From the NCBI RefSeq assembly GCF_027533845.1, contig NZ_JAPZVN010000002.1, forward strand, positions 699,353 to 763,352: a DNA stretch of 64,000 bases. Reading direction: 5' to 3'. The notes beneath the pieces were generated by a model that made no database searches, was not told where the DNA came from, and saw only the letters and a list, made by a program, of their open reading frames with translations. The translations under genes and the position numbers were made by a program. Source of the stretch: Streptomyces sp. RPT161 (GTDB lineage Bacteria > Actinomycetota > Actinomycetes > Streptomycetales > Streptomycetaceae). Below are positions 8,898 through 16,256 of this stretch, one piece after another (the stretch's first letter is position 1; each line of letters begins with the position of its first letter).

Positions 8898-11327
8898 ATG
8901 AGCAAGCCACACCGCACCTTCCGCCGAAGCCGAGCCAGATCAAGGGGACTTGGCGGGACGGCCGCCGCCGCGCTCGCCGTCACGGCCGTGCTGGGTGTCA
9001 CCGCGGCGGCCACCGCCGTGGGAATCTCCGGTGGCTTCGGCACCGACAAGGTCGACGGGGAGCAGACCGCCAAGGGCATCCTGCTGCCGTCCAACCAGCG
9101 CATCACGCCGCTGGGCGCCCGGCACCTCGTGGACAACGGGCGGCTGCTGTCCAGCACCCTCAGCCCGGACGGCAGCAGGCTCGCGGCCCTCACCTACCGC
9201 CAGGGCGCCGGCTTCCTGACCATCATGGACGTGCGCACCGGGCGCGTCGTCCAGCAGGTCGGCACCGGTGTCGGCACGGACAGGCGGATCGGCGACGGCA
9301 AGGTGGCCGCCGACGGTCCGCTGTACTCGCCGGACGGCCGCAGCCTGTGGTTCCCGCAGGCCTCCGACCTCGTCCGGTTCAGCCTCGACGCCGACGGCAA
9401 GGTGAGCTCGGCGCCCCCGGTGGTCATCCGGCTGGCCGGTAAGACCGGGGCGGACCTGCCGTCCGGCATGGCGCTGTCGTCCGACGGCCGCACCCTGTAC
9501 ACGGCGTTGAACGGCAGCAACACCCTCGGCGTGATCGACACCGCCAGCAACACCCTGGTCAAGGAGATCCCGGTGGGCATCGCCCCGCGCCAGGTGGTGA
9601 TCCTGGGCGACCAGGCGTACGTGTCCAACGAGGGCGGCCGTCCGGCCGGCGCGGGCGACAACACCAATCTGAGCGACGGCACACCGGTCGTCGCCGACCG
9701 GACCAACGGCGCCGTCACCAACGGCACCGTCTCGGTCGTGGACCTGCGCAGCCAGAGCCAGACCGGCACCATCAAGGTCGGCCTTGAGCCCACCGCCCTT
9801 GTGGCGCACGGAGGTTCACTCCTGGTCGCCAACTCCAACGACGACAGCGTCTCGGTGATCGACGCCCGCGCCCACCGGGTCACCCAGACCTTCAACGTCA
9901 ACCCGCTGCCCGGCTCCTCGGTCGGCAGCTACCCCAACGCCCTGGCCTTCACCGACCCGCACACCCTGCTGGTCAGCGTGGGCCGGGACAACGCCCTGGT
10001 GCGGTACCGCTGGGACGGCGGGCGGTCCCCAGTGCGGTACGAGGGGCTGATCCCCACCGACTGGTACCCGGTCAACGTGCAGCGCAGCGCCGCCACCGGC
10101 CGGATCGTGGTCACCAACGACAAGGGCATCGGCGCCCGGGGCGCCCCCTCCACCATCAGCGAGGGCCCGGGAACCAACCCGGCCACCGGCCACAACACCT
10201 ACGACGACACCGGATCGGTCACCACCTTCCGCCAGCCCTCCCAGGCGGCGCTGGGCGAGCTCACCCACCAGGTGTTCGTCGACAACGACTGGGAGAAGCT
10301 GCTGCGCTCCGGATCGTCCTACGGTTCGGCCGGCGACCGGGAGGCGGTCATCCCCGCACACCTCGGCAGCCCCTCGAAGATCAAGCACGTCTTCCTGATC
10401 GACAAGGAGAACCGCACCTACGACCAGGTGCTGGGCGACATCGGCAAGGGCGACAGCGACCCCTCGCTGGCGCAGTTCGGCAGCCGGGTCACCCCCAACC
10501 TGCACGCCCTGGCGAGCGGTTACGGGGTGATGGACAACTTCTACGACATCGGCACGCTGTCCGCGGACGGCCACAACTGGCTGGTGCAGGCCGACAACAA
10601 CGACTACATCGAGAAGGAGTTCGGCGCCTTCTACCGCAGCTACCCCGCTCTGGGCAACGACGCGCTGGCCTACCAGCGCAGCGGCTTCCTGTGGAACACG
10701 GTGGAACGCGCGGGCAAGACGGTGCAGGACTTCGCCGAGTACGCGGGCAACATCGCACTGCCCTCGACCGGCGCGCCGACCTGGGCCCAGTGGTACCACG
10801 ACTCCCAGGTCCTGGAGGGCAAGGCGTCGGGCCCGCTGCACACCCCGATCGGCAGGTACCCGACCACGTCCGACGTGCCGTCGGTGAACGCCGTCAACCA
10901 CCCGGACTACCCGACCTTCGACACCGACATCCCCGACCAGTACCGGGTCGACATCTGGCAGCGGCACTTCAACGACTCGGTGAGGTCGGGCCGGTTGGCG
11001 AACCTGACGATGATTCAGCTTCCGCAGGACCACACCAACGGGATCAGCGGCACCGACCCGTACCCGACCGCGATGGCCGCGGACAACGACCTCGCCGTCG
11101 GCCGCATCGTGGACACCATCTCGCACAGCAGGTTCTGGAAGGACAGCGCCATCTTCGTCCTGGAGGACGACTCGCAGAACGGCGTCGACCATGTGGACGG
11201 CCACCGCGCCCCGCTGTGGGTGATCAGCCCGTACGCGAAGCGCCACACCGTGGTCTCCACGTACTACTCGCAGGTCAACGTGGTCCGGACGATCGAGCAG
11301 ATCCTGGGCGCCCAGCCGATGAACTAG
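8898..11327 (+). CDS. Secreted beta-propeller/phosphoesterase, truncated by in-frame TAG
   Basis: An 809-residue fragment of a two-domain secreted protein. It has an N-terminal signal peptide with RR pairs (residues 1-45). Residues ~60-440 are a YncE-like (YVTN) beta-propeller with repeats such as GVIDTASNTLVKEIPVG and VSVIDARAHRVTQTF. From ~490 it is an alkaline-phosphatase-superfamily phosphoesterase (KIKHVFLIDKENRTYDQVLG, FVLEDDSQNGVDHVDGHR). It stops after GAQPMN at a TAG, yet the same frame continues for 117 codons of matching family sequence. In homologues I recall, a glutamine (MNQxD) occupies this site, so a CAG-to-TAG change is likely. ATG at 8898 has AGGGGA upstream. Confidence 0.85.
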   Translation: MSKPHRTFRRSRARSRGLGGTAAAALAVTAVLGVTAAATAVGISGGFGTDKVDGEQTAKGILLPSNQRITPLGARHLVDNGRLLSSTLSPDGSRLAALTYRQGAGFLTIMDVRTGRVVQQVGTGVGTDRRIGDGKVAADGPLYSPDGRSLWFPQASDLVRFSLDADGKVSSAPPVVIRLAGKTGADLPSGMALSSDGRTLYTALNGSNTLGVIDTASNTLVKEIPVGIAPRQVVILGDQAYVSNEGGRPAGAGDNTNLSDGTPVVADRTNGAVTNGTVSVVDLRSQSQTGTIKVGLEPTALVAHGGSLLVANSNDDSVSVIDARAHRVTQTFNVNPLPGSSVGSYPNALAFTDPHTLLVSVGRDNALVRYRWDGGRSPVRYEGLIPTDWYPVNVQRSAATGRIVVTNDKGIGARGAPSTISEGPGTNPATGHNTYDDTGSVTTFRQPSQAALGELTHQVFVDNDWEKLLRSGSSYGSAGDREAVIPAHLGSPSKIKHVFLIDKENRTYDQVLGDIGKGDSDPSLAQFGSRVTPNLHALASGYGVMDNFYDIGTLSADGHNWLVQADNNDYIEKEFGAFYRSYPALGNDALAYQRSGFLWNTVERAGKTVQDFAEYAGNIALPSTGAPTWAQWYHDSQVLEGKASGPLHTPIGRYPTTSDVPSVNAVNHPDYPTFDTDIPDQYRVDIWQRHFNDSVRSGRLANLTMIQLPQDHTNGISGTDPYPTAMAADNDLAVGRIVDTISHSRFWKDSAIFVLEDDSQNGVDHVDGHRAPLWVISPYAKRHTVVSTYYSQVNVVRTIEQILGAQPMN

Positions 11328-11681
11328 GTGGACCGCGCCGCCGAGCCGATGTACGACCTGTTCACCGGGCACCCCGACCTCACCCCGTACACCGCGCTGC
11401 CCAACCAGATCCCGTTGGACTACGGCCTCAGGTCCACCGCCGCCCACGCCGTGCCGCAGCGCTACCAGGGCATCGCCCGGCAGTGGCAGGCGTGGAGCGC
11501 CATACAGCGGACCGGCGGCGCCAAGCCCCAGCTCGACCAGGTCAACCCGGCCCAGCTGAACCGCGTCGACTGGTACCAGGCCACCGACTGGACCCGCCCC
11601 TACCCCGGCGACCAGCGCATCCTCGCGCCGAACGAGGTCCCAGGACGCGACACCCCGCCGCAGGAGCTCGGCGGGGAGTGA
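11328..11681 (+). pseudogene. C-terminal remainder of the interrupted phosphoesterase
   Basis: The frame of the upstream gene continues directly after the TAG at 11325-11327 for 117 codons (VDRAAEPMYDLFTG, DLTPYTALPNQIPLDYGL, ending PPQELGGE). There is no independent RBS; the first codon is a GTG touching the stop. This segment is the normal C-terminus of the phosphoesterase family. It would be made only by readthrough, by weak reinitiation, or if the stop is a sequencing error. Codon use is the same as upstream, so any mutation is recent. Confidence 0.75.
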
Positions 11682-11690
11682 ACCGGCGGC

Positions 11691-11921
11691 TCAGGCCTGG
11701 GAAGCCAGTTGGTCCACCGCGGCCTTGGCTTCCTTCAGGCCCACGCCGGTGGCCTCGCGGTAGGCCTTGATGGCGTTGAGCATCTTGCCTTCCTGGATGA
11801 ACTCGCGGACCTCCCGCAGTTCTGGCTGGTCGACCTGGATGCCCAGGTGTTCCATGATCAGGTCGAGCTTCTTCTCCACGCGGACCAGCCGGCGTTCCAG
11901 TAGGTCGAAGTTGGTGAACAT
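11691..11921 (-). CDS. Small L7/L12 C-terminal-like protein
   Basis: A 76-residue protein. The N-terminal half is a helical, coiled-coil-like stretch (LLERRLVRVEKKLDLIMEHLG). The C-terminal half resembles the ribosomal protein L7/L12 C-terminal domain, with the helical signature NAIKAYREATGVGLKEAK. It lies 21 bases after cobC on the same strand, so it may be the last gene of the cobalamin operon. Function unknown; the fold suggests a protein-binding module, and nothing visible ties it to the ribosome itself. Confidence 0.8.
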   Translation of the reverse strand: MFTNFDLLERRLVRVEKKLDLIMEHLGIQVDQPELREVREFIQEGKMLNAIKAYREATGVGLKEAKAAVDQLASQA

Positions 11922-11942
11922 GCCTGTGGATCCTACGGGTTG

Positions 11943-13004
11943 CTACGGGAGGGCGGCGCGGGCCAGGGCGGTGGTGAACGCGTCGGTCGTGGCGCGGTCC
12001 CGTACCGCCACCCGCAGCCAGTCGGGGCCCAGGCCGGGGAACGTGTCGGCACGGCGGACCGCGAAGCCCAACTCCCTCAGGCGCTCGCGGACCTTCGCCG
12101 CCTGCGGCAACCGCAGCAGCAGGAACGGCGCCTCGGCCGGGCCCACCACCTCGACGGCCGGGAGGTCCGCCAGCCGGGACAGCAGATGCTCCCGCTCCTG
12201 TGCGATGCGCCGCGCCGCCTCCGCGGCCTCCGCCACGGCGGGCGGGGCACAGCACGCCTCGGCCGCCGCCAGCGCCGGGGTGGCGACCGGCCACAGCGGT
12301 TGCGCGCGCTCCAGCGCGGCGATCGTCGGCGGGGCGGCGAGCACATAGCCGATGCGCAGCCCCGCCAGCCCCCAGGTCTTGGTGAGGCTGCGCAGCACCA
12401 CCACACCGGGCAGATCGCGGCGCTCCGCCAGCGACGCGCGCTCGCCCGGCACCGCGTCCATGAACGCCTCGTCGACCACCACCGTGCGGCCGGGGCGGGC
12501 CAGTCCGGCGAGGGTGCGCGTCGGATGCAGCACGGACGTGGGATTCGTCGGATTGCCGATCACCACGAAGTCGGCGTCCTGCGGCACGTCCGCCGGGTCC
12601 AGCCGGAAGCCGGACTCGTACCGCAGCAGCACCCGGTGCACCGGATGACCCGCGTCCCGCAACGCCGCCTCGGGCTCGGTGAACTGCGGATGCACCACGA
12701 CCGCCCGGCGCGGCGCGAGAGCACGGGCCAGCAGTACGAACGCTTCCGCCGCGCCCGCGGTCAACAGCACCTCCTCGGACGGCCTGCCGTGCCGCCGCGC
12801 GACCGCCTGCCGGGCCGCCCGGCCGTCCGGATAGGCGGCAAGTCCGGCCAGTGAGGCGGTTATCCGTGCCAACAGCCACGAAGGGGGCGTTCCGGTACGG
12901 ACGTTGACGGCCAGGTCCACCAGGTCCGCGCCGTCGTCACGGACCTCCGCGTCGCCGTGGTGGCGCAGGTCGTGTTCGTCCGCATGGGTTGGCACGGCTG
13001 TCAC
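11943..13004 (-). CDS. cobC: PLP-dependent CobC (threonine-phosphate decarboxylase-like)
   Basis: A 353-residue fold-type I aminotransferase-like protein of the Rv2231c/CobC group, related to HisC. CobC/CobD-type enzymes decarboxylate L-threonine phosphate to the aminopropanol arm of the cobalamin nucleotide loop; that activity is inferred from family and operon. The PLP lysine is in LRSLTKTWGLAGLRIGY, with DFVVIGNPTNPTSVLHP and VVVDEAFMD upstream. The start is GTG at 13004, overlapping the stop of the chelatase-like gene by 3 bases. The frame stays open far upstream, but that region codes for the overlapping gene. Confidence 0.88.
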   Translation of the reverse strand: MTAVPTHADEHDLRHHGDAEVRDDGADLVDLAVNVRTGTPPSWLLARITASLAGLAAYPDGRAARQAVARRHGRPSEEVLLTAGAAEAFVLLARALAPRRAVVVHPQFTEPEAALRDAGHPVHRVLLRYESGFRLDPADVPQDADFVVIGNPTNPTSVLHPTRTLAGLARPGRTVVVDEAFMDAVPGERASLAERRDLPGVVVLRSLTKTWGLAGLRIGYVLAAPPTIAALERAQPLWPVATPALAAAEACCAPPAVAEAAEAARRIAQEREHLLSRLADLPAVEVVGPAEAPFLLLRLPQAAKVRERLRELGFAVRRADTFPGLGPDWLRVAVRDRATTDAFTTALARAALP

Positions 13005-13762
13005 GGCGCACACACCTCGCAGTCCTCGCGCAGCGCCTCGTGGTACCGGGCCAGTACCAGTTCTGCCAACTCCGGTGTACCGCCGACCGCTTCGGCGTAC
13101 CGCACATCGATCCCCGGGTGCGCCTCCGCCCAGCCCTCGGCCTGCTGCCGGACCCTGCCCGCCAACGGGCCGCCGAACAGGAAGTACGGCAGCACCACCA
13201 CCCGGCGCGCGCCGAGCCGCACACAGCGGTCGAGCCCCGAGGGCACATCGGGTGCGGCGACCGAGCCGAACGCGGTCTCCACGCCCGCGTAACCGCGCCC
13301 CTCCCACAGCAGCCGTGCCGCCCGGTGCGCCTCGGCGTTGCCGTCGGGGTCGGTGGTGCCCCGGCCGACCAGCAGCACCGTGGTCGCCGCGCGGTCGGAG
13401 GGGGAGCGGCGGCCGTCGCCCAGCGCCGCGTCCAGGCGGCGCTCCAACGCCTCCAGCAGTTCCGGCCGCGCGTCCAGCGGCAGGTGCCGGTACGAGGTGT
13501 CCGGGTGCCGCAGCGCTTCGCGGCGCAGCGCGTCCCGCACACCGCCGGTGGCCAGCGCCAACGGCACGGCCGCGAAGTGCCGTACGCCGTGCCGCGCCAC
13601 CAGCTCGTCGACCGTGTCGGCCAGTGACTCGACGGATCCGCCGCCGACCGGTAGCCACGGCGCGCGCTCACCGACCGTTCTGACAAGCGAGTGGAGGGCA
13701 GCGGGCTCCTCGGCGTCGCGCGGACCAGGACCGATCAGCAGTAGGGCGGGCGGCGAGGTCAC
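13001..13762 (-). CDS. CbiX-like sirohydrochlorin chelatase homologue, N-terminal His absent
   Basis: A 253-residue two-repeat class II chelatase-like protein. CbiX/SirB enzymes insert cobalt or iron into sirohydrochlorin. Repeat 1 starts LLLIGPGPRDAEEPA, where the family normally has GHGxRD with a metal-binding histidine; here that residue is proline. Repeat 2 has VLLVGRGTTDPDGNAEAHR and VVVLPYFLFGG. The C-terminus EDCEVCAP recalls the CxxC tail of some chelatases. GTG at 13762 has AAGGAG 8 bases upstream. It sits between cobE and cobC and overlaps cobC by 4 bases. Activity is uncertain. Confidence 0.75.
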   Translation of the reverse strand: MTSPPALLLIGPGPRDAEEPAALHSLVRTVGERAPWLPVGGGSVESLADTVDELVARHGVRHFAAVPLALATGGVRDALRREALRHPDTSYRHLPLDARPELLEALERRLDAALGDGRRSPSDRAATTVLLVGRGTTDPDGNAEAHRAARLLWEGRGYAGVETAFGSVAAPDVPSGLDRCVRLGARRVVVLPYFLFGGPLAGRVRQQAEGWAEAHPGIDVRYAEAVGGTPELAELVLARYHEALREDCEVCAP

Positions 13763-13864
13763 GGGGGTGTCTCCTTGCTGCGGGTGGTGCCGGTTCTGTG
13801 CGTGCGGCACACCGTACCGGCCCTACCCAGAGGGGGAACCGGCTGGTCGCGGGGTCGTCATGGA

Positions 13865-14284
13865 TTACCCGCGGGGTCGGGACGCCAGGGCGGCGGTGGC
13901 CGTCGGGGGACGTTCGGCGCGCGGGGTGGACTTCCGCTTGCGGACCAGGAGTTCACCGCCGGGCGCCGCGGCGAGGGCGGCGGCCTCCGCGACGCTCGGC
14001 GTGCCGACGGTGGCGAGCGCCGCGGGAGACGGGCTGGGGACCGCGATCGCGGCGAGCACCGCCGCGTCGTACGCCAGCACCGGCACGCCGCCGAGCCGCC
14101 GGGCCGCCTCGACGATCCCGGGCTCGTCCGCCTTGGCGGCGACGGTCGCCAACGCGGCGACGCGCTCCGCTGCCAGACCCGCCTCGGCCAGCACGCTTTC
14201 GATCACCTCGTACACCTCGTCGGCGGGCGCGCCCGAGCTGGCGCCCACGCCGACGACGACCCGGTGCCCGGTCAACCGGCGCAC
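13865..14284 (-). CDS. cobE: CobE/CbiG C-terminal domain cobalamin protein
   Basis: A 139-residue protein with the CobE/CbiG C-terminal fold (HRVVVGVGASSGAPADEVYEVIESVLAEAG, interrupted here only in description; GVGASSGAP near residue 12 is the key motif). CobE/CbiG proteins act in corrin ring contraction or its precursor handling. The N-terminal CbiG domain is absent, so this is the stand-alone CobE form. The start is GTG at 14284, overlapping cobB by 13 bases; a TTG at 14275 would give the commoner 4-base overlap. Basic tail RKRKSTPR. Cobalamin operon. Confidence 0.72.
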   Translation of the reverse strand: MRRLTGHRVVVGVGASSGAPADEVYEVIESVLAEAGLAAERVAALATVAAKADEPGIVEAARRLGGVPVLAYDAAVLAAIAVPSPSPAALATVGTPSVAEAAALAAAPGGELLVRKRKSTPRAERPPTATAALASRPRG

Positions 14285-15666
14285 CGCGCGACGAACCTGT
14301 GGGCCAGCGAGGGTTCGGCCGCCCAGTGCGTGTGCAGGTAGGAGGCGTGCACGCCTCCCGTTGGTCCCGCGACGAACCCTTCGAGGCGGCGCGCCGGCTG
14401 CGACCAGCCCCACGCGGGGGTCCGCCCGGCTCCCGGTTCGATGGCGGTGCGGTGGAACTCATGGCCGCGCAGCCGGGTTCCGGCCTCGGCCAGCGCGCTG
14501 TCGGCCACCGCGACGGCATCGCGGTAGCCGAGCGTCAGCCGGTCGGTCATCCGGGCGGTGGCGTCGAGCACACCGCACATGGGCGCGCCGTCCAACTCCC
14601 TTGCCAGGTACAGCAGTCCGGCGCACTCAGCCGCCACCGGGGCTCCTGCGGACGCCAGGGTGGCGACCGCCTTGCGGAGGAGTTCGTTGGCGGAGAGTTC
14701 CGGGGCGTAGACCTCCGGGAAGCCACCGCCGATCACCAGCCCGGCGGTGCGGTCGGGGAGCCGTTCGTCGCGCAGCGGGTCGAACGGGATGACCTCCGCG
14801 CCCGCGGCGGTGAGGAGTTCCGTGTGTTCCGGGTACGAGAACGTGAAGGCCGGGCCGCTGGCCATCGCCACGACCGGACGCGGGGCCGCCGTGGGGCTGT
14901 GCCCCTCCGTTCCGCCCCGGCGGAAGGGCCGCCCACAAGCCAGCGGGTCCCATGGTTCGTCGGTCAGCACGGGAGCCGTCCTGGCCAGGGCCAGCAGCGC
15001 GTCCATGTCGCAGCCCGCCAGGACGCGATCCGCCATCTCGCGTACCGCGCCCACCGCCTCCGTGCGGCGTTCCGCCGCCGGGATCAGGCCCAAGTGGCGT
15101 GCCGGGACGGCGAGTCGGGCGGAGCGGCGCAGTACGCCCAGCACCGGGACGCCCGACTCCTCCAGCGCCTCGCGCAGCAGTGCTTCATGGCGATCGGAGC
15201 CGACCTTGTTGAGGATGACGCCGCCGATTCGCACCTCGGGGTCCCAGGACGCGAAGCCGTGCACCAGCGCGGCCACCGAGCGGGACTGCGACGAGGCGTC
15301 CACCACCAGCACCACAGGCGCCCGCAGCAGCTTCGCCACCTGCGCGGTGGAGGCCAACTCGCCCTGTCCCGCCGCACCGTCGTACAGCCCCATCACGCCC
15401 TCGACCACGGCCAGGTCGGCGGCGCGCGCACCGTGCAGGAACAGCGGCGCGACGCGCTGCGGGCCGCACAGATAGGCGTCCAGGTTGCGGCCCGGGCGGC
15501 CGGTGGCCAGCGTGTGGTACCCGGGGTCGATGTAGTCCGGGCCGACCTTGTGCGGTGAGACAGCCAGGCCGCGCTGGGCGAAGGCGGCCATCAGACCGGT
15601 GGCTACGGTGGTCTTGCCGCTGCCCGAGGAGGGAGCGGCGATCACCAGACGTGGAACGGCTACCAC
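14272..15666 (-). CDS. cobB: Cobyrinate a,c-diamide synthase CobB
   Basis: A 464-residue glutamine- and ATP-dependent amidase that amidates the a and c carboxylates of (hydrogeno)cobyrinic acid. The N-terminal P-loop is APSSGSGKTTVATGL, followed by HKVGPDYIDPGYH. The C-terminal class I glutamine amidotransferase domain has the nucleophile in PVAAECAGLLYLAREL and the late histidine in GHEFHRTAIEPG. The start is GTG at 15666, overlapping the cobO stop. It lies between cobO and cobE in the operon, which matches its place in the pathway. Confidence 0.95.
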   Translation of the reverse strand: MVAVPRLVIAAPSSGSGKTTVATGLMAAFAQRGLAVSPHKVGPDYIDPGYHTLATGRPGRNLDAYLCGPQRVAPLFLHGARAADLAVVEGVMGLYDGAAGQGELASTAQVAKLLRAPVVLVVDASSQSRSVAALVHGFASWDPEVRIGGVILNKVGSDRHEALLREALEESGVPVLGVLRRSARLAVPARHLGLIPAAERRTEAVGAVREMADRVLAGCDMDALLALARTAPVLTDEPWDPLACGRPFRRGGTEGHSPTAAPRPVVAMASGPAFTFSYPEHTELLTAAGAEVIPFDPLRDERLPDRTAGLVIGGGFPEVYAPELSANELLRKAVATLASAGAPVAAECAGLLYLARELDGAPMCGVLDATARMTDRLTLGYRDAVAVADSALAEAGTRLRGHEFHRTAIEPGAGRTPAWGWSQPARRLEGFVAGPTGGVHASYLHTHWAAEPSLAHRFVARCAG

Positions 15667-16256
15667 TCGATGCCCCGCTGGCCCTTCTGCCCGCTGTCCA
15701 TCGGGTGCTTGACCTTGGTCATGTCGGTCACCAGGTCGGCGGCGTCGATGAGCTTCTGCGGCGCGTTGCGGCCGGTGATGACCACGTGCTGGGTGCCGGG
15801 GCGGTCCCGTAGCGCCGCCAGCACCTCATCGGTGTCCACCCAGCCCCAGTGCATCGGATAGGCGAACTCGTCCAGCACGTAGAGCCGGTAGGTCTCGGCG
15901 GCCAGGTCGCGCCTGACCTGCGCCCAGCCCTCCCGGGCCGCCTCCTCGCTGGACTCCAGGTCGCGCTGCACCCACGACCAGCCCTCGCCCATCTTGTGCC
16001 AGGCGACCGTGCCGCCCTCGCCGGAGTCTCCGAGCACCCGCAGCGCCCGCTCCTCACCGACCCGCCACTTGGCGGACTTGACGAACTGGAACACCCCGAC
16101 CGGCCAGCCCTGGTTCCAGGCGCGCAGCGCCATGCCGAAGGCGGCCGTCGACTTGCCCTTGCCGGTACCGGTGTGCACGATCGTCAGCGGGCGGTTCCGC
16201 CGCTGACGCGTCGTCAGGCCGTCCTCCGGCACCACACTCGGCTTCCCCTGCGGCAT
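15660..16256 (-). CDS. cobO: Cob(I)yrinic acid a,c-diamide adenosyltransferase CobO
   Basis: A 198-residue CobA/CobO-type enzyme that attaches the 5'-deoxyadenosyl group to the cobalt of the corrinoid. The P-loop is TGTGKGKSTAAFGMALRA, with FVKSAKWRVGEERAL and LYVLDEFAYPMHWGWV as family markers. Length is standard. ATG at 16256 shares its A with the TAA of the upstream chelatase gene (TAATG), so the two are translationally coupled. Its own stop overlaps the cobB start. Confidence 0.96.
   Translation of the reverse strand: MPQGKPSVVPEDGLTTRQRRNRPLTIVHTGTGKGKSTAAFGMALRAWNQGWPVGVFQFVKSAKWRVGEERALRVLGDSGEGGTVAWHKMGEGWSWVQRDLESSEEAAREGWAQVRRDLAAETYRLYVLDEFAYPMHWGWVDTDEVLAALRDRPGTQHVVITGRNAPQKLIDAADLVTDMTKVKHPMDSGQKGQRGIEW

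Noticed and set aside
9816..11447. 543-codon minus-strand ORF antisense to the phosphoesterase
   Set aside because: Antisense shadow caused by high GC3; no RBS or family motif.
11943..13658. 571-aa fused CbiX-CobC protein
   Set aside because: The upstream part of this open frame overlaps the chelatase-like gene in another frame; CobC homology begins at GTG 13004.
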